The notes below the pieces were generated by a model that was not told the DNA's origin, made no database searches, and worked only from the letters and a program-made list of their open reading frames with translations. From the NCBI GenBank assembly GCA_021295655.1, contig JAGWBX010000017.1, positions 15,654-64,242 on the forward strand: a DNA stretch of 48,589 nucleotides, read 5' to 3'. Shown piece by piece: positions 1 to 7,398 of this stretch (the first letter of the stretch is position 1; every line of letters starts with the position of its first letter). This DNA is from Candidatus Latescibacterota bacterium (GTDB lineage Bacteria > Latescibacterota > UBA2968 > GCA-2709665). The position numbers and the translations under genes were made by a program.

Positions 1-4
1 AATC

Positions 5-30
5 GCCCGGGCGGCTGCGACCGCCCGGGC
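5..30. repeat. GC-rich inverted repeat upstream of cimA
   Basis: A perfect 10-bp inverted repeat (arms 5-14 and 21-30) encloses a 6-base loop. It would form a very stable hairpin. No T-run follows on the + strand, so it is not a typical intrinsic terminator for that direction. It may be the end of an upstream unit cut by the window edge, or a leader structure about 110 bases before cimA. Confidence 0.5.
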
Positions 31-137
31 CGCATTGGAACGGCGGTCTGCTGAACGCGTGGACGCGGCCGTCGAGCCGACCGGGCGCGTCTGTTCCGTA
101 TTCACCGAAACGCCGATCCAATGCAAAGGAGACTTAA

Positions 138-1745
138 GTGTCCAACCGCGTACAGATATACGATTCCACCCTCCGAGACGGCGCGCAGGCCGAAGGGATA
201 GCGTTCTCGCTGGATGACAAGCTCACGATCGCGCAGCGCCTGGACGCCCTCGGCGTCCACTACATCGAGGGCGGATGGCCGAATCCCACCAATCCAAAGG
301 ACATGGAGTTCTTCAGTCGCATCCGCGAACTCCCGCTGGAGAATGCGAGGGTTACCGCCTTCGGCAGCACGCGCCGGGCGAACAATCATCCGGAGGACGA
401 CCCCATCCTCAATACACTGCTGCAGGCCGGCACCGGCGTCGTGACGCTCTTCGGCAAGTCCTGGGAACTGCACGTCACCCACGTCCTGCGAACCACTCGC
501 GACAAGAACCTGGAACTCATCCGGGACTCGGTCGCGTATATCGCATCGAACGGACGGGAGGTCGTCTACGATGCGGAACATTTCTTCGACGGGTACAGGG
601 CCGATCCTCAATACGCCATCGCCACACTCCTGGCCGCACAGGAAGGCGGCGCCGGCATTCTGGTCCTGTGCGACACAAACGGCGGTACCCTTACATCGGA
701 ACTCCGGGAGACCATCGAAGACGTGAAAGCAGAGATCACGGCGCCTTTCGGGATCCACACCCACAACGACGCCGGCGTCGGCGTTGCGAATGCGCTTGAG
801 GCCGTTGAAATGGGCGCCATTCAGGTACAGGGTACGTTCAACGGATACGGAGAGCGCTGCGGCAACGCGAATCTCTGCTCCATTATCCCGAGCCTCGAAC
901 TGAAACTCGACAGATCCAGTATTGGTCCGGATAAACTCGCGGGACTCATGGACGTCTCCCGTTTTCTCAGCGAAATCGCGAACGTCCATCACGATCACCG
1001 CCAGCCTTACGTGGGGGAAAGCGCGTTTGCGCACAAGGGCGGCGTACATATCGATGCCATGGTCAAACAGCCCGCCACGTACGAACACTGCCGGCCCGAA
1101 AAGGTGGGCAACGAGCGACGCTTTCTGCTGTCCGAGCAGTCCGGAGGCGCCACCATCGTCGCCAAGCTGAACCATCTCCTTCCTGGACTGGACAAAAAAC
1201 ATCCTGCGCTCCAGCGCCTTCTTCGACGGATCAAACAACTCGAACACGAGGGATACGTCTTTGAAGCCGCGGAAGCATCCTTCGAGATTCTGGCCAGAAA
1301 AGCGCTCGGCGCCATCTCCGACCCGTTCCGCTTGATCGGATTTCGAACAATCAACCGGAAATCGGCGGAAGGGACCGAAGTCGAAGCGATCGTCAAGGTC
1401 GAGGTGGACGGCCGGGTCTATCACACAGTGGCCGAAGGCGACGGCCCGGTCAATGCTCTTGACGCGGCGCTCCGGCAGGGTCTGGAAACCGTGTACCCGA
1501 TCCTCAAGGAAGTCCATCTTGAAGACTACAAGGTGCGCGTCCTGTCCGCCCGGGACGGCACCGCCGCGAGGGTACGCGTGCTCATCGAGTCATCCGACAG
1601 CCACCGGGTCTGGAATACGATCGGCGTCTCCGAGAATATCATTGAAGCCAGCTGGATCGCACTTGTGGACGGCCTCACGTACAAACTGCTCAGGGAGGGC
1701 TATCTCACCGCCGACGAACCGATCGTGCAGGAAGCGCTCGCATAA
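138..1745 (+). CDS. cimA: (R)-citramalate synthase
   Basis: A DRE-TIM metallolyase that condenses pyruvate with acetyl-CoA to citramalate, the threonine-independent entry to isoleucine synthesis. The signature DSTLRDGAQ lies near residues 9-17, with the catalytic Arg-Asp pair. The metal-binding HTHND motif is near residue 207, and a LeuA-type allosteric domain fills about residues 405-530. Its 535 residues match the long citramalate synthase form of the isopropylmalate/homocitrate synthase family rather than LeuA; the YIEGGWPNPTNPKD segment is also typical of it. The start is GTG with a purine-rich Shine-Dalgarno sequence (aaaggaga) at 125-132. A strong terminator follows the gene. Isopropylmalate synthase is the main alternative but fits less well. 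Confidence 0.93.
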   Translation: MSNRVQIYDSTLRDGAQAEGIAFSLDDKLTIAQRLDALGVHYIEGGWPNPTNPKDMEFFSRIRELPLENARVTAFGSTRRANNHPEDDPILNTLLQAGTGVVTLFGKSWELHVTHVLRTTRDKNLELIRDSVAYIASNGREVVYDAEHFFDGYRADPQYAIATLLAAQEGGAGILVLCDTNGGTLTSELRETIEDVKAEITAPFGIHTHNDAGVGVANALEAVEMGAIQVQGTFNGYGERCGNANLCSIIPSLELKLDRSSIGPDKLAGLMDVSRFLSEIANVHHDHRQPYVGESAFAHKGGVHIDAMVKQPATYEHCRPEKVGNERRFLLSEQSGGATIVAKLNHLLPGLDKKHPALQRLLRRIKQLEHEGYVFEAAEASFEILARKALGAISDPFRLIGFRTINRKSAEGTEVEAIVKVEVDGRVYHTVAEGDGPVNALDAALRQGLETVYPILKEVHLEDYKVRVLSARDGTAARVRVLIESSDSHRVWNTIGVSENIIEASWIALVDGLTYKLLREGYLTADEPIVQEALA

Positions 1746-1759
1746 TCGTCCGTCCCACC

Positions 1760-1785
1760 GGGGCCGATCACGATCGGCCCCTTTT
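1760..1785 (+). terminator. Intrinsic terminator between cimA and the aminotransferase
   Basis: A perfect 9-bp GC-rich stem (1760-1768 with 1773-1781) with a 4-base loop, followed by TTTT. It lies 15 bases after the cimA stop and ends about 12 bases before the next start codon. It could end cimA transcripts or attenuate read-through into the aminotransferase. Confidence 0.8.
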
Positions 1786-1797
1786 CAGGTTTCGAAA

Positions 1798-2970
1798 ATG
1801 AAAATCACGTCACGCAGAATCGAACGCCTTCCGCCGTATGTGTTTGCCGACGTCAACGCGCACAAGATGCGCCTGCGCCGGCAGGGCGCGGACATTATAG
1901 ATCTGGGTATGGGAAACCCGGACCAGCCTACCCCTGCGCATATCGTAGAAAAACTGGTGGAAGTCGCCGGTGATCCGAAGTCCCACCGCTATGGGCCCTC
2001 GCAGGGCATCGCCGCGTTGCGCGCGGCCATCTGCCGGCATTACAGACGTCGCTTCGGCGTAGACCTGGATCCCGATACGGAAGCCCTTGCCACCATTGGT
2101 TCGAAGGAGGGGCTCGCCCACATCTGCCTGGCACTCCTGGACCCCGGCGATCTCGCGATCGTGCCAAATCCCGCGTATCCACTGCATCTGTACGGCGTCG
2201 CCATTGCAAACGGCAATGTGCTGAGCCTGCCTCTGCGGCCGGAAAAAGAGTTCATTCCGGAGATCCGGATGGTGGCGAGAGAGCTATGGCCAAAACCGAA
2301 GATGATGATCTTCAACTTCCCCAACAACCCAACAACCGCAACGGTGGACCCCGCTTTCTTCGAAGAAATCGTGGACTTCGCCAGGCGGCAGGAAATCATA
2401 ATCATCCACGACATGGCGTATTCGGACATCGTCTTCGACGGCTACGAGGCGCCCAGCCTGCTTCAGGTCAAAGGGGCAAAGGAAGTGGGCGTGGAATTCT
2501 ACACGATGTCCAAGACCTACAACATGGCGGGTTGGCGGGTCGGTTTCTGCCTGGGCAATCCGGAAGTCATCGAAGCATTGAAAACCATCAAACACTACTA
2601 CGACTACGGCATCTTTACGCCCATCCAGGTCGCCGCCATCGCCGCTCTGGACGGTCCTCAGGACTGTGTTGTTCAGGCTGCCGAGATTTACCGATCCAGG
2701 CGCGATGTGCTCGTGGAGGGGCTTAACAGGATCGGCTGGCCCGTCTTCAAGCCCAAAGCCTCCATGTTCATCTGGGCGCAGATTCCCGAAAAATACCGCT
2801 ATCTGGGCTCGATGAGATTTGCGCTCAAAATGATGGAGGAAGCCGAAGTCGCCGTCTCGCCCGGTATCGGCTTTGGCGACATGGGCGAGGGTTACGTGCG
2901 TATTTCCCTCATCGAAAACGAGCACCGTATCCGACAGGCCGTAAGAAATATCAAGCGGGCATTCTTCTGA
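1798..2970 (+). CDS. AlaC/DapL-like class I/II aminotransferase
   Basis: A PLP-dependent fold-type I aminotransferase of 390 residues. The cofactor lysine is about residue 239 in the context MSKTYNMAGWRVGF. The N-terminus (RIERLPPYVFADVN, then DLGMGNPDQPTP) is characteristic of the AlaC subgroup, which forms alanine from pyruvate and glutamate and is related to LL-diaminopimelate aminotransferases. The start chosen is ATG 1798. The reading frame stays open back to 1453 inside cimA, but that extension is an arginine-rich shadow, and family members begin near here. An AGG lies about 8 bases upstream. The setting between cimA and argJ suits amino-acid synthesis. The substrate cannot be fixed from sequence alone. 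Confidence 0.88.
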   Translation: MKITSRRIERLPPYVFADVNAHKMRLRRQGADIIDLGMGNPDQPTPAHIVEKLVEVAGDPKSHRYGPSQGIAALRAAICRHYRRRFGVDLDPDTEALATIGSKEGLAHICLALLDPGDLAIVPNPAYPLHLYGVAIANGNVLSLPLRPEKEFIPEIRMVARELWPKPKMMIFNFPNNPTTATVDPAFFEEIVDFARRQEIIIIHDMAYSDIVFDGYEAPSLLQVKGAKEVGVEFYTMSKTYNMAGWRVGFCLGNPEVIEALKTIKHYYDYGIFTPIQVAAIAALDGPQDCVVQAAEIYRSRRDVLVEGLNRIGWPVFKPKASMFIWAQIPEKYRYLGSMRFALKMMEEAEVAVSPGIGFGDMGEGYVRISLIENEHRIRQAVRNIKRAFF

Positions 2971-2981
2971 GAGGATCGGCA

Positions 2982-4175
2982 TTGAGAGTCACCGAAGACC
3001 GCTGCATCCGCCCCGAAGGGTTTCTCGCATCCGGCGTGGCCTGCGGGCTGAAACCGGAGGGCAGGGATCTGGCCCTCATCGCGTCCGACAGGCCGGCGGC
3101 AGCGGCAGGTGTGTTTACCACCAACCGGGTACAGGCGGCGCCAATCCAGGTTAACAGGGAACACCTGACCGACGGGACCGCGCAGGCCATTGTCATCAAC
3201 AGCAAGAACGCCAATGCCTGCACGGGAGAACGCGGACTGGCCGATGCCCGGCAGACGGCGCGCGAGGTGGCGCGCGAACTGGAGGTCGCGCCGGAAAACG
3301 TGCTGGTCAATTCAACCGGTGTCATCGGCGTGCCGCTTCCGATGGACAAGATCCGGTCGGGCATCCCCGCGGCGGTCAGCGAACTTCGCGATGATGGCTG
3401 GGCGGACGCGTCGGCTGCCATTATGACCACCGATACGGTGCCGAAGATGGCTTCGGTCCAGATCCGGCTGGACGGACGCATCGTCACCGTCTGCGGCATC
3501 GCGAAGGGGGCGGGCATGATCGCTCCGGATATGGCCACCATGCTCGGGTTTGTCGCCACGGACGCCGGGGTAAAACCGGAACGGTTGGAAACATGCCTTC
3601 GCGAGGCCACAGACCGGTCTTTCAACTGCATTACGGTGGACGGCGACACGAGCACGAACGACACGGTTATCCTGCTGGCCAACGGCGCCGCATGCGAACG
3701 CCCGCTTTCCCCCGGCGAAATCGCGTCCTTTCAGACAGGTTTGAACGCCGTCTGCGGCAGCCTGGCCAGGCAGATCGCCCGTGACGGCGAGGGCGCAACG
3801 AAGCTCATCACCATCCGGGTCACCGGCGCCGAGTCCACCGATGACGCCCGGACCGTCGGGCTTTCCGTGGGCAATTCAATGCTCGTCAAAACCGCCGTCT
3901 TCGGCAGGGATCCAAATTGGGGCCGCATTCTCTGCGCAATCGGATACGCGGGCGTTCCGGTAGACCCGGACGAAATCTCCGTGTCGATGGCCGGCATTCC
4001 GATTTACGGGCTGGGACGCGGTCTGCCTTTCGATACCGACGACGCCATACGGGCATTGTCGGCGGATGACGTTGCTATCGAAATAGAACTCGGCCAGGGA
4101 GACCGGTCCGCCACGGTATACACCTGCGACCTGACGTACGACTACGTTCGCATCAACGCCGAATACACGACCTGA
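2982..4175 (+). CDS. argJ: Bifunctional ornithine acetyltransferase / N-acetylglutamate synthase
   Basis: ArgJ transfers the acetyl group from N-acetylornithine to glutamate, and in bifunctional forms also acetylates glutamate from acetyl-CoA, running the cyclic arginine pathway. The precursor cleaves itself. The cleavage motif KGAGMIAPDMATML is at about residues 175-188, with Thr186 as the expected nucleophile and new N-terminus of the beta chain. The length of 397 residues and the ending DYVRINAEYTT are typical. The start is TTG 2982, preceded by a GAGAGG-like Shine-Dalgarno sequence that overlaps the preceding stop, so it is probably translated with the upstream aminotransferase. Whether this copy has both activities is not visible. 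Confidence 0.95.
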   Translation: MRVTEDRCIRPEGFLASGVACGLKPEGRDLALIASDRPAAAAGVFTTNRVQAAPIQVNREHLTDGTAQAIVINSKNANACTGERGLADARQTAREVARELEVAPENVLVNSTGVIGVPLPMDKIRSGIPAAVSELRDDGWADASAAIMTTDTVPKMASVQIRLDGRIVTVCGIAKGAGMIAPDMATMLGFVATDAGVKPERLETCLREATDRSFNCITVDGDTSTNDTVILLANGAACERPLSPGEIASFQTGLNAVCGSLARQIARDGEGATKLITIRVTGAESTDDARTVGLSVGNSMLVKTAVFGRDPNWGRILCAIGYAGVPVDPDEISVSMAGIPIYGLGRGLPFDTDDAIRALSADDVAIEIELGQGDRSATVYTCDLTYDYVRINAEYTT

Positions 4176-4262
4176 CAGGACACGGGGCGAGATTTCCAAA
4201 CTGCAGCCGCACGGCGGTTCGCACGGACATTGTCCGAGATTTCCCGATACCTGCAAACATCC

Positions 4263-5471
4263 ATGTCAATCCAGACGATGAACAAGACCGTCCCGCCGTT
4301 TTCCAACCGCGTACTCAACGTCGATGAATCGCTCACGGTAGCCACCTTTGCCAGAATGGGCGAATTGAAACGCCGTGGTGCGGACCTCATTTCACTGGTC
4401 GCAGGCGAACCCGATTTCGATACCCCGGGTAACGTCAAGGACGCCGCGATTCAGGCAATTGCCAAAGGCTGCACGAAGTACACAGCGCCCGCATCGGGCC
4501 TGCCCGAACTCAGGCAGGCAATTGCACAAAAACTGAAGCGAGAGAACAATCTGGACTACGAACCGTCCCAGATTGTCGTTACCTGCGGCGCCAAGCAGGT
4601 CATATTCGACGCGGTGGTCGCGCTGATCAACCCCGGCGACGAGGCCATTATTTCCGCTCCGTACTGGGTCAGCTATGCCGACCAGGTCAGACTGATGGGC
4701 GGACGGCCGGTCATCCTGAAGACGTCCGAAGAGACGGGATTCCGGATGACTCCTCGTGCCCTTGCGGATGCGATCACGCCGCGTACCAAGTTCATTCTTC
4801 TGAACAGCCCTTGCAACCCGACCGGTGAAGTCTACACGCACGACGCACTGGGCGCCCTGGCGGACGTTATCGCGGACGCCGGCATCTTTGTGATCTCCGA
4901 CGAGATATACGAAAAAATCATCTATGACCCCGCCGAGCACCACTCCATCGCCGCCGTACACCCCGGGGTCGGCAGCAGGACCCTGCTTGTCAACGGCTTT
5001 TCCAAAGCCTATGCGATGACAGGATGGCGGGTTGGCTATGGCGCGGGTCCACCCGAACTGATGCGGCTGATCGCCAGAGTACAAAGCCAGGAAACCACCA
5101 ACACCTGCACGATTTCGCAGTATGCGGCCATCGAAGCGCTCAACGGAACCCAGGAGAGCGTGGAAACCATGCGGAACGCATTTCAGGTACGCCGTGATCT
5201 GATCGTTGCACGCTTGAACCGCATGCCGGGCGTCACGTGCCGCCTTCCTCAGGGCGCTTTTTACGCCTTTCCAAACGTGTCGGATCTATACGGCGATCGT
5301 GTCAGGAACGACGTCGAGCTCGCAAATTACCTGCTGGAAGAGGCCGAGACGGGATGCGTTCCCGGCAGCGGCTTCGGTTCCGGAGATCACCTGCGTTTTT
5401 CATATGCCGCGTCTCTGCCAATGATTCGCGAGGCGATGGACCGCATCGAGGACGCCCTCAATAGGATGTAA
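4263..5471 (+). CDS. aspC: Aspartate aminotransferase, AspC-like
   Basis: A class I PLP aminotransferase, likely interconverting aspartate and oxaloacetate with glutamate/2-oxoglutarate. The family signature LVAGEPDFDTP is near residue 40, the LNSPCNPTGEVY segment carries the substrate-pocket Asn, and the PLP lysine is about residue 248 in GFSKAYAMTGWRVGY. The start is uncertain. A TTG at 4230, ATG 4263 and ATG 4278 are all in frame and none has a good Shine-Dalgarno sequence; 4263 gives 402 residues, close to family length. It follows argJ by under 90 bases and precedes accA by 33. A prephenate or aromatic aminotransferase role is possible in this subgroup. Confidence 0.9.
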   Translation: MSIQTMNKTVPPFSNRVLNVDESLTVATFARMGELKRRGADLISLVAGEPDFDTPGNVKDAAIQAIAKGCTKYTAPASGLPELRQAIAQKLKRENNLDYEPSQIVVTCGAKQVIFDAVVALINPGDEAIISAPYWVSYADQVRLMGGRPVILKTSEETGFRMTPRALADAITPRTKFILLNSPCNPTGEVYTHDALGALADVIADAGIFVISDEIYEKIIYDPAEHHSIAAVHPGVGSRTLLVNGFSKAYAMTGWRVGYGAGPPELMRLIARVQSQETTNTCTISQYAAIEALNGTQESVETMRNAFQVRRDLIVARLNRMPGVTCRLPQGAFYAFPNVSDLYGDRVRNDVELANYLLEEAETGCVPGSGFGSGDHLRFSYAASLPMIREAMDRIEDALNRM

Positions 5472-5504
5472 GCACCCGGAACCTGCCGGAAAGGACACCT
5501 GAGC

Positions 5505-6470
5505 ATGAACGGCAAGAAGAAGATCTACCTGGACTTTGAGCGTCCCATTGCTGCGCTTGACAGGAAAATCGAAGACCTCGAGGCACGCGCAGAATCGGAG
5601 AATACCGACGCGACGGCCGAACTGTCCAACCTGAAGAATCGTCTGCAGAAGGTGGAAAGGGAAATCTATTCGGATATGAGCCGGTGGCAGATTTACCAGG
5701 TGGCGGGGCATCCCGAGCGCCCTCACACGCTCGACTATATACGACTGATGCTCACCGACTTTATGGAACTTCACGGTGACCGGAACTATCGGGACGATCC
5801 GGCTGTCATCTGCGGCTTCGCCCGTCTCGACGGACAGCCGCTTCTGGTCGTGGGTACGCAAAAGGGACGCAACACGACGGAGAATATCCATCGAAACTTC
5901 GGCATGGCCCATCCGGAAGGGTATCGGAAGGCACTCCGCGTGATGAGACTCGCCGCCAAATTCAATCGCCCTGTCCTCTGTCTGATCGATACGCCCGGTG
6001 CATACCCGGGCATCGGATCGGAGGAGCGCAGCGTTTCGGAAGCCATCGCCAGGAATCTCTTTGAAATCTCGCGTCTTCCGGTCCCCGTCATCGTCGTCAT
6101 TATCGGCGAAGGCGCAAGCGGCGGCGCGCTCGGCATTGGTGTCGGCGACCGAATCCTGATGCTCGAAAACGCCTGGTACTCCGTGATCAACCCCCAATCC
6201 TGCTCTCTCATCCTCTGGCGGAACCGCGATAAGAAAGAAGAGGCCGCGGAGGCGTTGAAGATAACGGCGCAGGACCTCGTCCCTCTCGGTATCGTCGATC
6301 GAATCGTACCTGAACCTTTTGGCGGCGCCCACCGGGATCCGGAGACGGCCGGTCGGAACCTGAAGCGAATCTTATCGGACGAACTTCAGAATCTGCTGCG
6401 CAAACAGCCGGGGGAACTCGTCCGCGAGCGGGTCGACAAATTCGGTCGAATGGGCGTCTGGGACGAGTGA
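5505..6470 (+). CDS. accA: Acetyl-CoA carboxylase carboxyltransferase subunit alpha
   Basis: The alpha subunit of the carboxyltransferase half of acetyl-CoA carboxylase. With AccD it moves the carboxyl group from carboxybiotin to acetyl-CoA to make malonyl-CoA for fatty acids. At 321 residues it is nearly the E. coli length. Visible family marks are YLDFERPI at the N-terminus, then [12 protein letters not shown], the oxyanion-region [12 protein letters not shown] near residue 165, and [17 protein letters not shown] Shine-Dalgarno sequence (AAAGGA) precedes the ATG. The zinc-bearing AccD is not in this window. The gene ends the + strand block and a terminator follows about 56 bases later. Confidence 0.96.
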   Translation: MNGKKKIYLDFERPIAALDRKIEDLEARAESENTDATAELSNLKNRLQKVEREIYSDMSRWQIYQVAGHPERPHTLDYIRLMLTDFMELHGDRNYRDDPAVICGFARLDGQPLLVVGTQKGRNTTENIHRNFGMAHPEGYRKALRVMRLAAKFNRPVLCLIDTPGAYPGIGSEERSVSEAIARNLFEISRLPVPVIVVIIGEGASGGALGIGVGDRILMLENAWYSVINPQSCSLILWRNRDKKEEAAEALKITAQDLVPLGIVDRIVPEPFGGAHRDPETAGRNLKRILSDELQNLLRKQPGELVRERVDKFGRMGVWDE

Positions 6471-6526
6471 TCGGTACACGCTGCCCTGGCATACGATCTG
6501 CACCAATGGAACACGTCGGAATAAGC

Positions 6527-6559
6527 AAAAAATGGGCCACAGGTTGCCCATTTTTTTTT
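6527..6559 (+). terminator. Intrinsic terminator after accA
   Basis: A GC core aatgggc/gcccatt with an 8-base loop is flanked by six A's on the 5' side and a run of nine T's (6551-6559) on the 3' side. This is a textbook terminator and could act in both directions. Confidence 0.93.
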
Positions 6560-6773
6560 CGATATGACGTCCTCCATTCACGGGATTACACTAACTTGCT
6601 GTTTACGTGAAGGGTTCAGTAATTCAACCGGATGTGGGGATTTTTTCCGGTGAAAGAGACACCACTGAAGCCGTCTGCGTCCACAAAAATAAAATTCAAC
6701 GTACAGCCAATTGCGTTTCAATATCTTATGCGAACGTTGCCGATTCGGTACCGTATTTTTCTCATATTACCCC

Positions 6774-6802
6774 TTGACGATTCCGCAATCGGATTATATA
6801 TT
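6774..6802 (+). promoter_or_regulatory. Sigma70-type promoter without a downstream gene
   Basis: TTGACG (6774-6779), a 17-bp spacer and TATATT (6797-6802). Transcription would start near 6809. No convincing ORF follows, but a set of hairpins does (6826-6975). Confidence 0.6.
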
Positions 6803-6808
6803 TCAATC

Positions 6809-6990
6809 GTGACCAGCCGAAAGACCGCTTACTCGTAAGGCGTTGTCTCGAAGCAAGTTACGTCAATAAATCCGTGTGCCTTTGCCATAGAACCTTCCTG
6901 GCAAAAACGCACGGATTCGAGAAGGAACCGGGGGATTGCCACGGTTCATTTTGATGTTGGGCCCGAACCCGCATCATTCCGGTTTATTCT
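6809..6990 (+). ncRNA. Candidate structured non-coding RNA
   Basis: Four consecutive potential hairpins follow the 6774-6802 promoter. H0 is a short stem at 6826-6842. H1 (6869-6917) has 10 bp including one G-U pair, a 2x2 internal loop, then 7 bp with an 11-base loop. H2 (6925-6947) has a 6-bp stem with further G/C pairing inside. H3 (6953-6975) has GATG/CATC and GGG/CCC. The CCTTC in the H1 loop can pair with GAAGG at 6921-6925, a possible pseudoknot. I do not recognise it as 6S, tmRNA, SRP RNA or RNase P RNA. No U-tract terminator is evident, so the 3' end is a guess. Confidence 0.35.
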
Positions 6991-7398
6991 GTTTGAAATT
7001 GCGCATCTTCCGTACTTCGTTTTCACGCTGTGTGTGAATGGGCGGCATGGCCGTTACCGGGGTTCGCTTCAGCACGTGATCCAGCCTGGGGGAAGTTGAA
7101 AGCATCGGATCTTTGGTTGGCGGCAGTCTTATTGGGGGAGATAATACTGCCGGCGATACCTATCATTCAGAACTGCTGCTTTTCTTCTTATGCATCTTGG
7201 CTCTGTGCTGATTCCGTGTTCCTGTACGGCTATCCGCCCATTTTAGCGTCGTAAGCGGATACGCGGCCCGGTCACCGGCCGTTTCAGGTAGCGGGTTTCG
7301 CACGTGCTACATGCACAACGTCTGCATTGCGGTCCCGCACGCCTCATCCGCATCCAGCCCTCCACACAACGCGTGCCGGTAACGGTTCCGTTCCCTCC
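6991..7398. other. Intergenic stretch with no recognised feature
   Basis: No supported gene lies here. A 74-codon frame starting with GTG at 7030 has a hydrophobic middle but no ribosome-binding site and no family resemblance, so I do not call it. A GC-rich hairpin (7264-7268 with 7277-7281) precedes a short TTT and might be a weak terminator. Confidence 0.4.

Noticed and set aside
102..1517. Long minus-strand ORF of 471 codons under cimA
   Set aside because: It mirrors the citramalate synthase gene and shows no family motif; a codon-bias shadow typical of GC-rich DNA.
7030..7254. 74-codon + strand ORF in the accA-comEC gap
   Set aside because: GTG start without a ribosome-binding site, and no family likeness; kept as intergenic.
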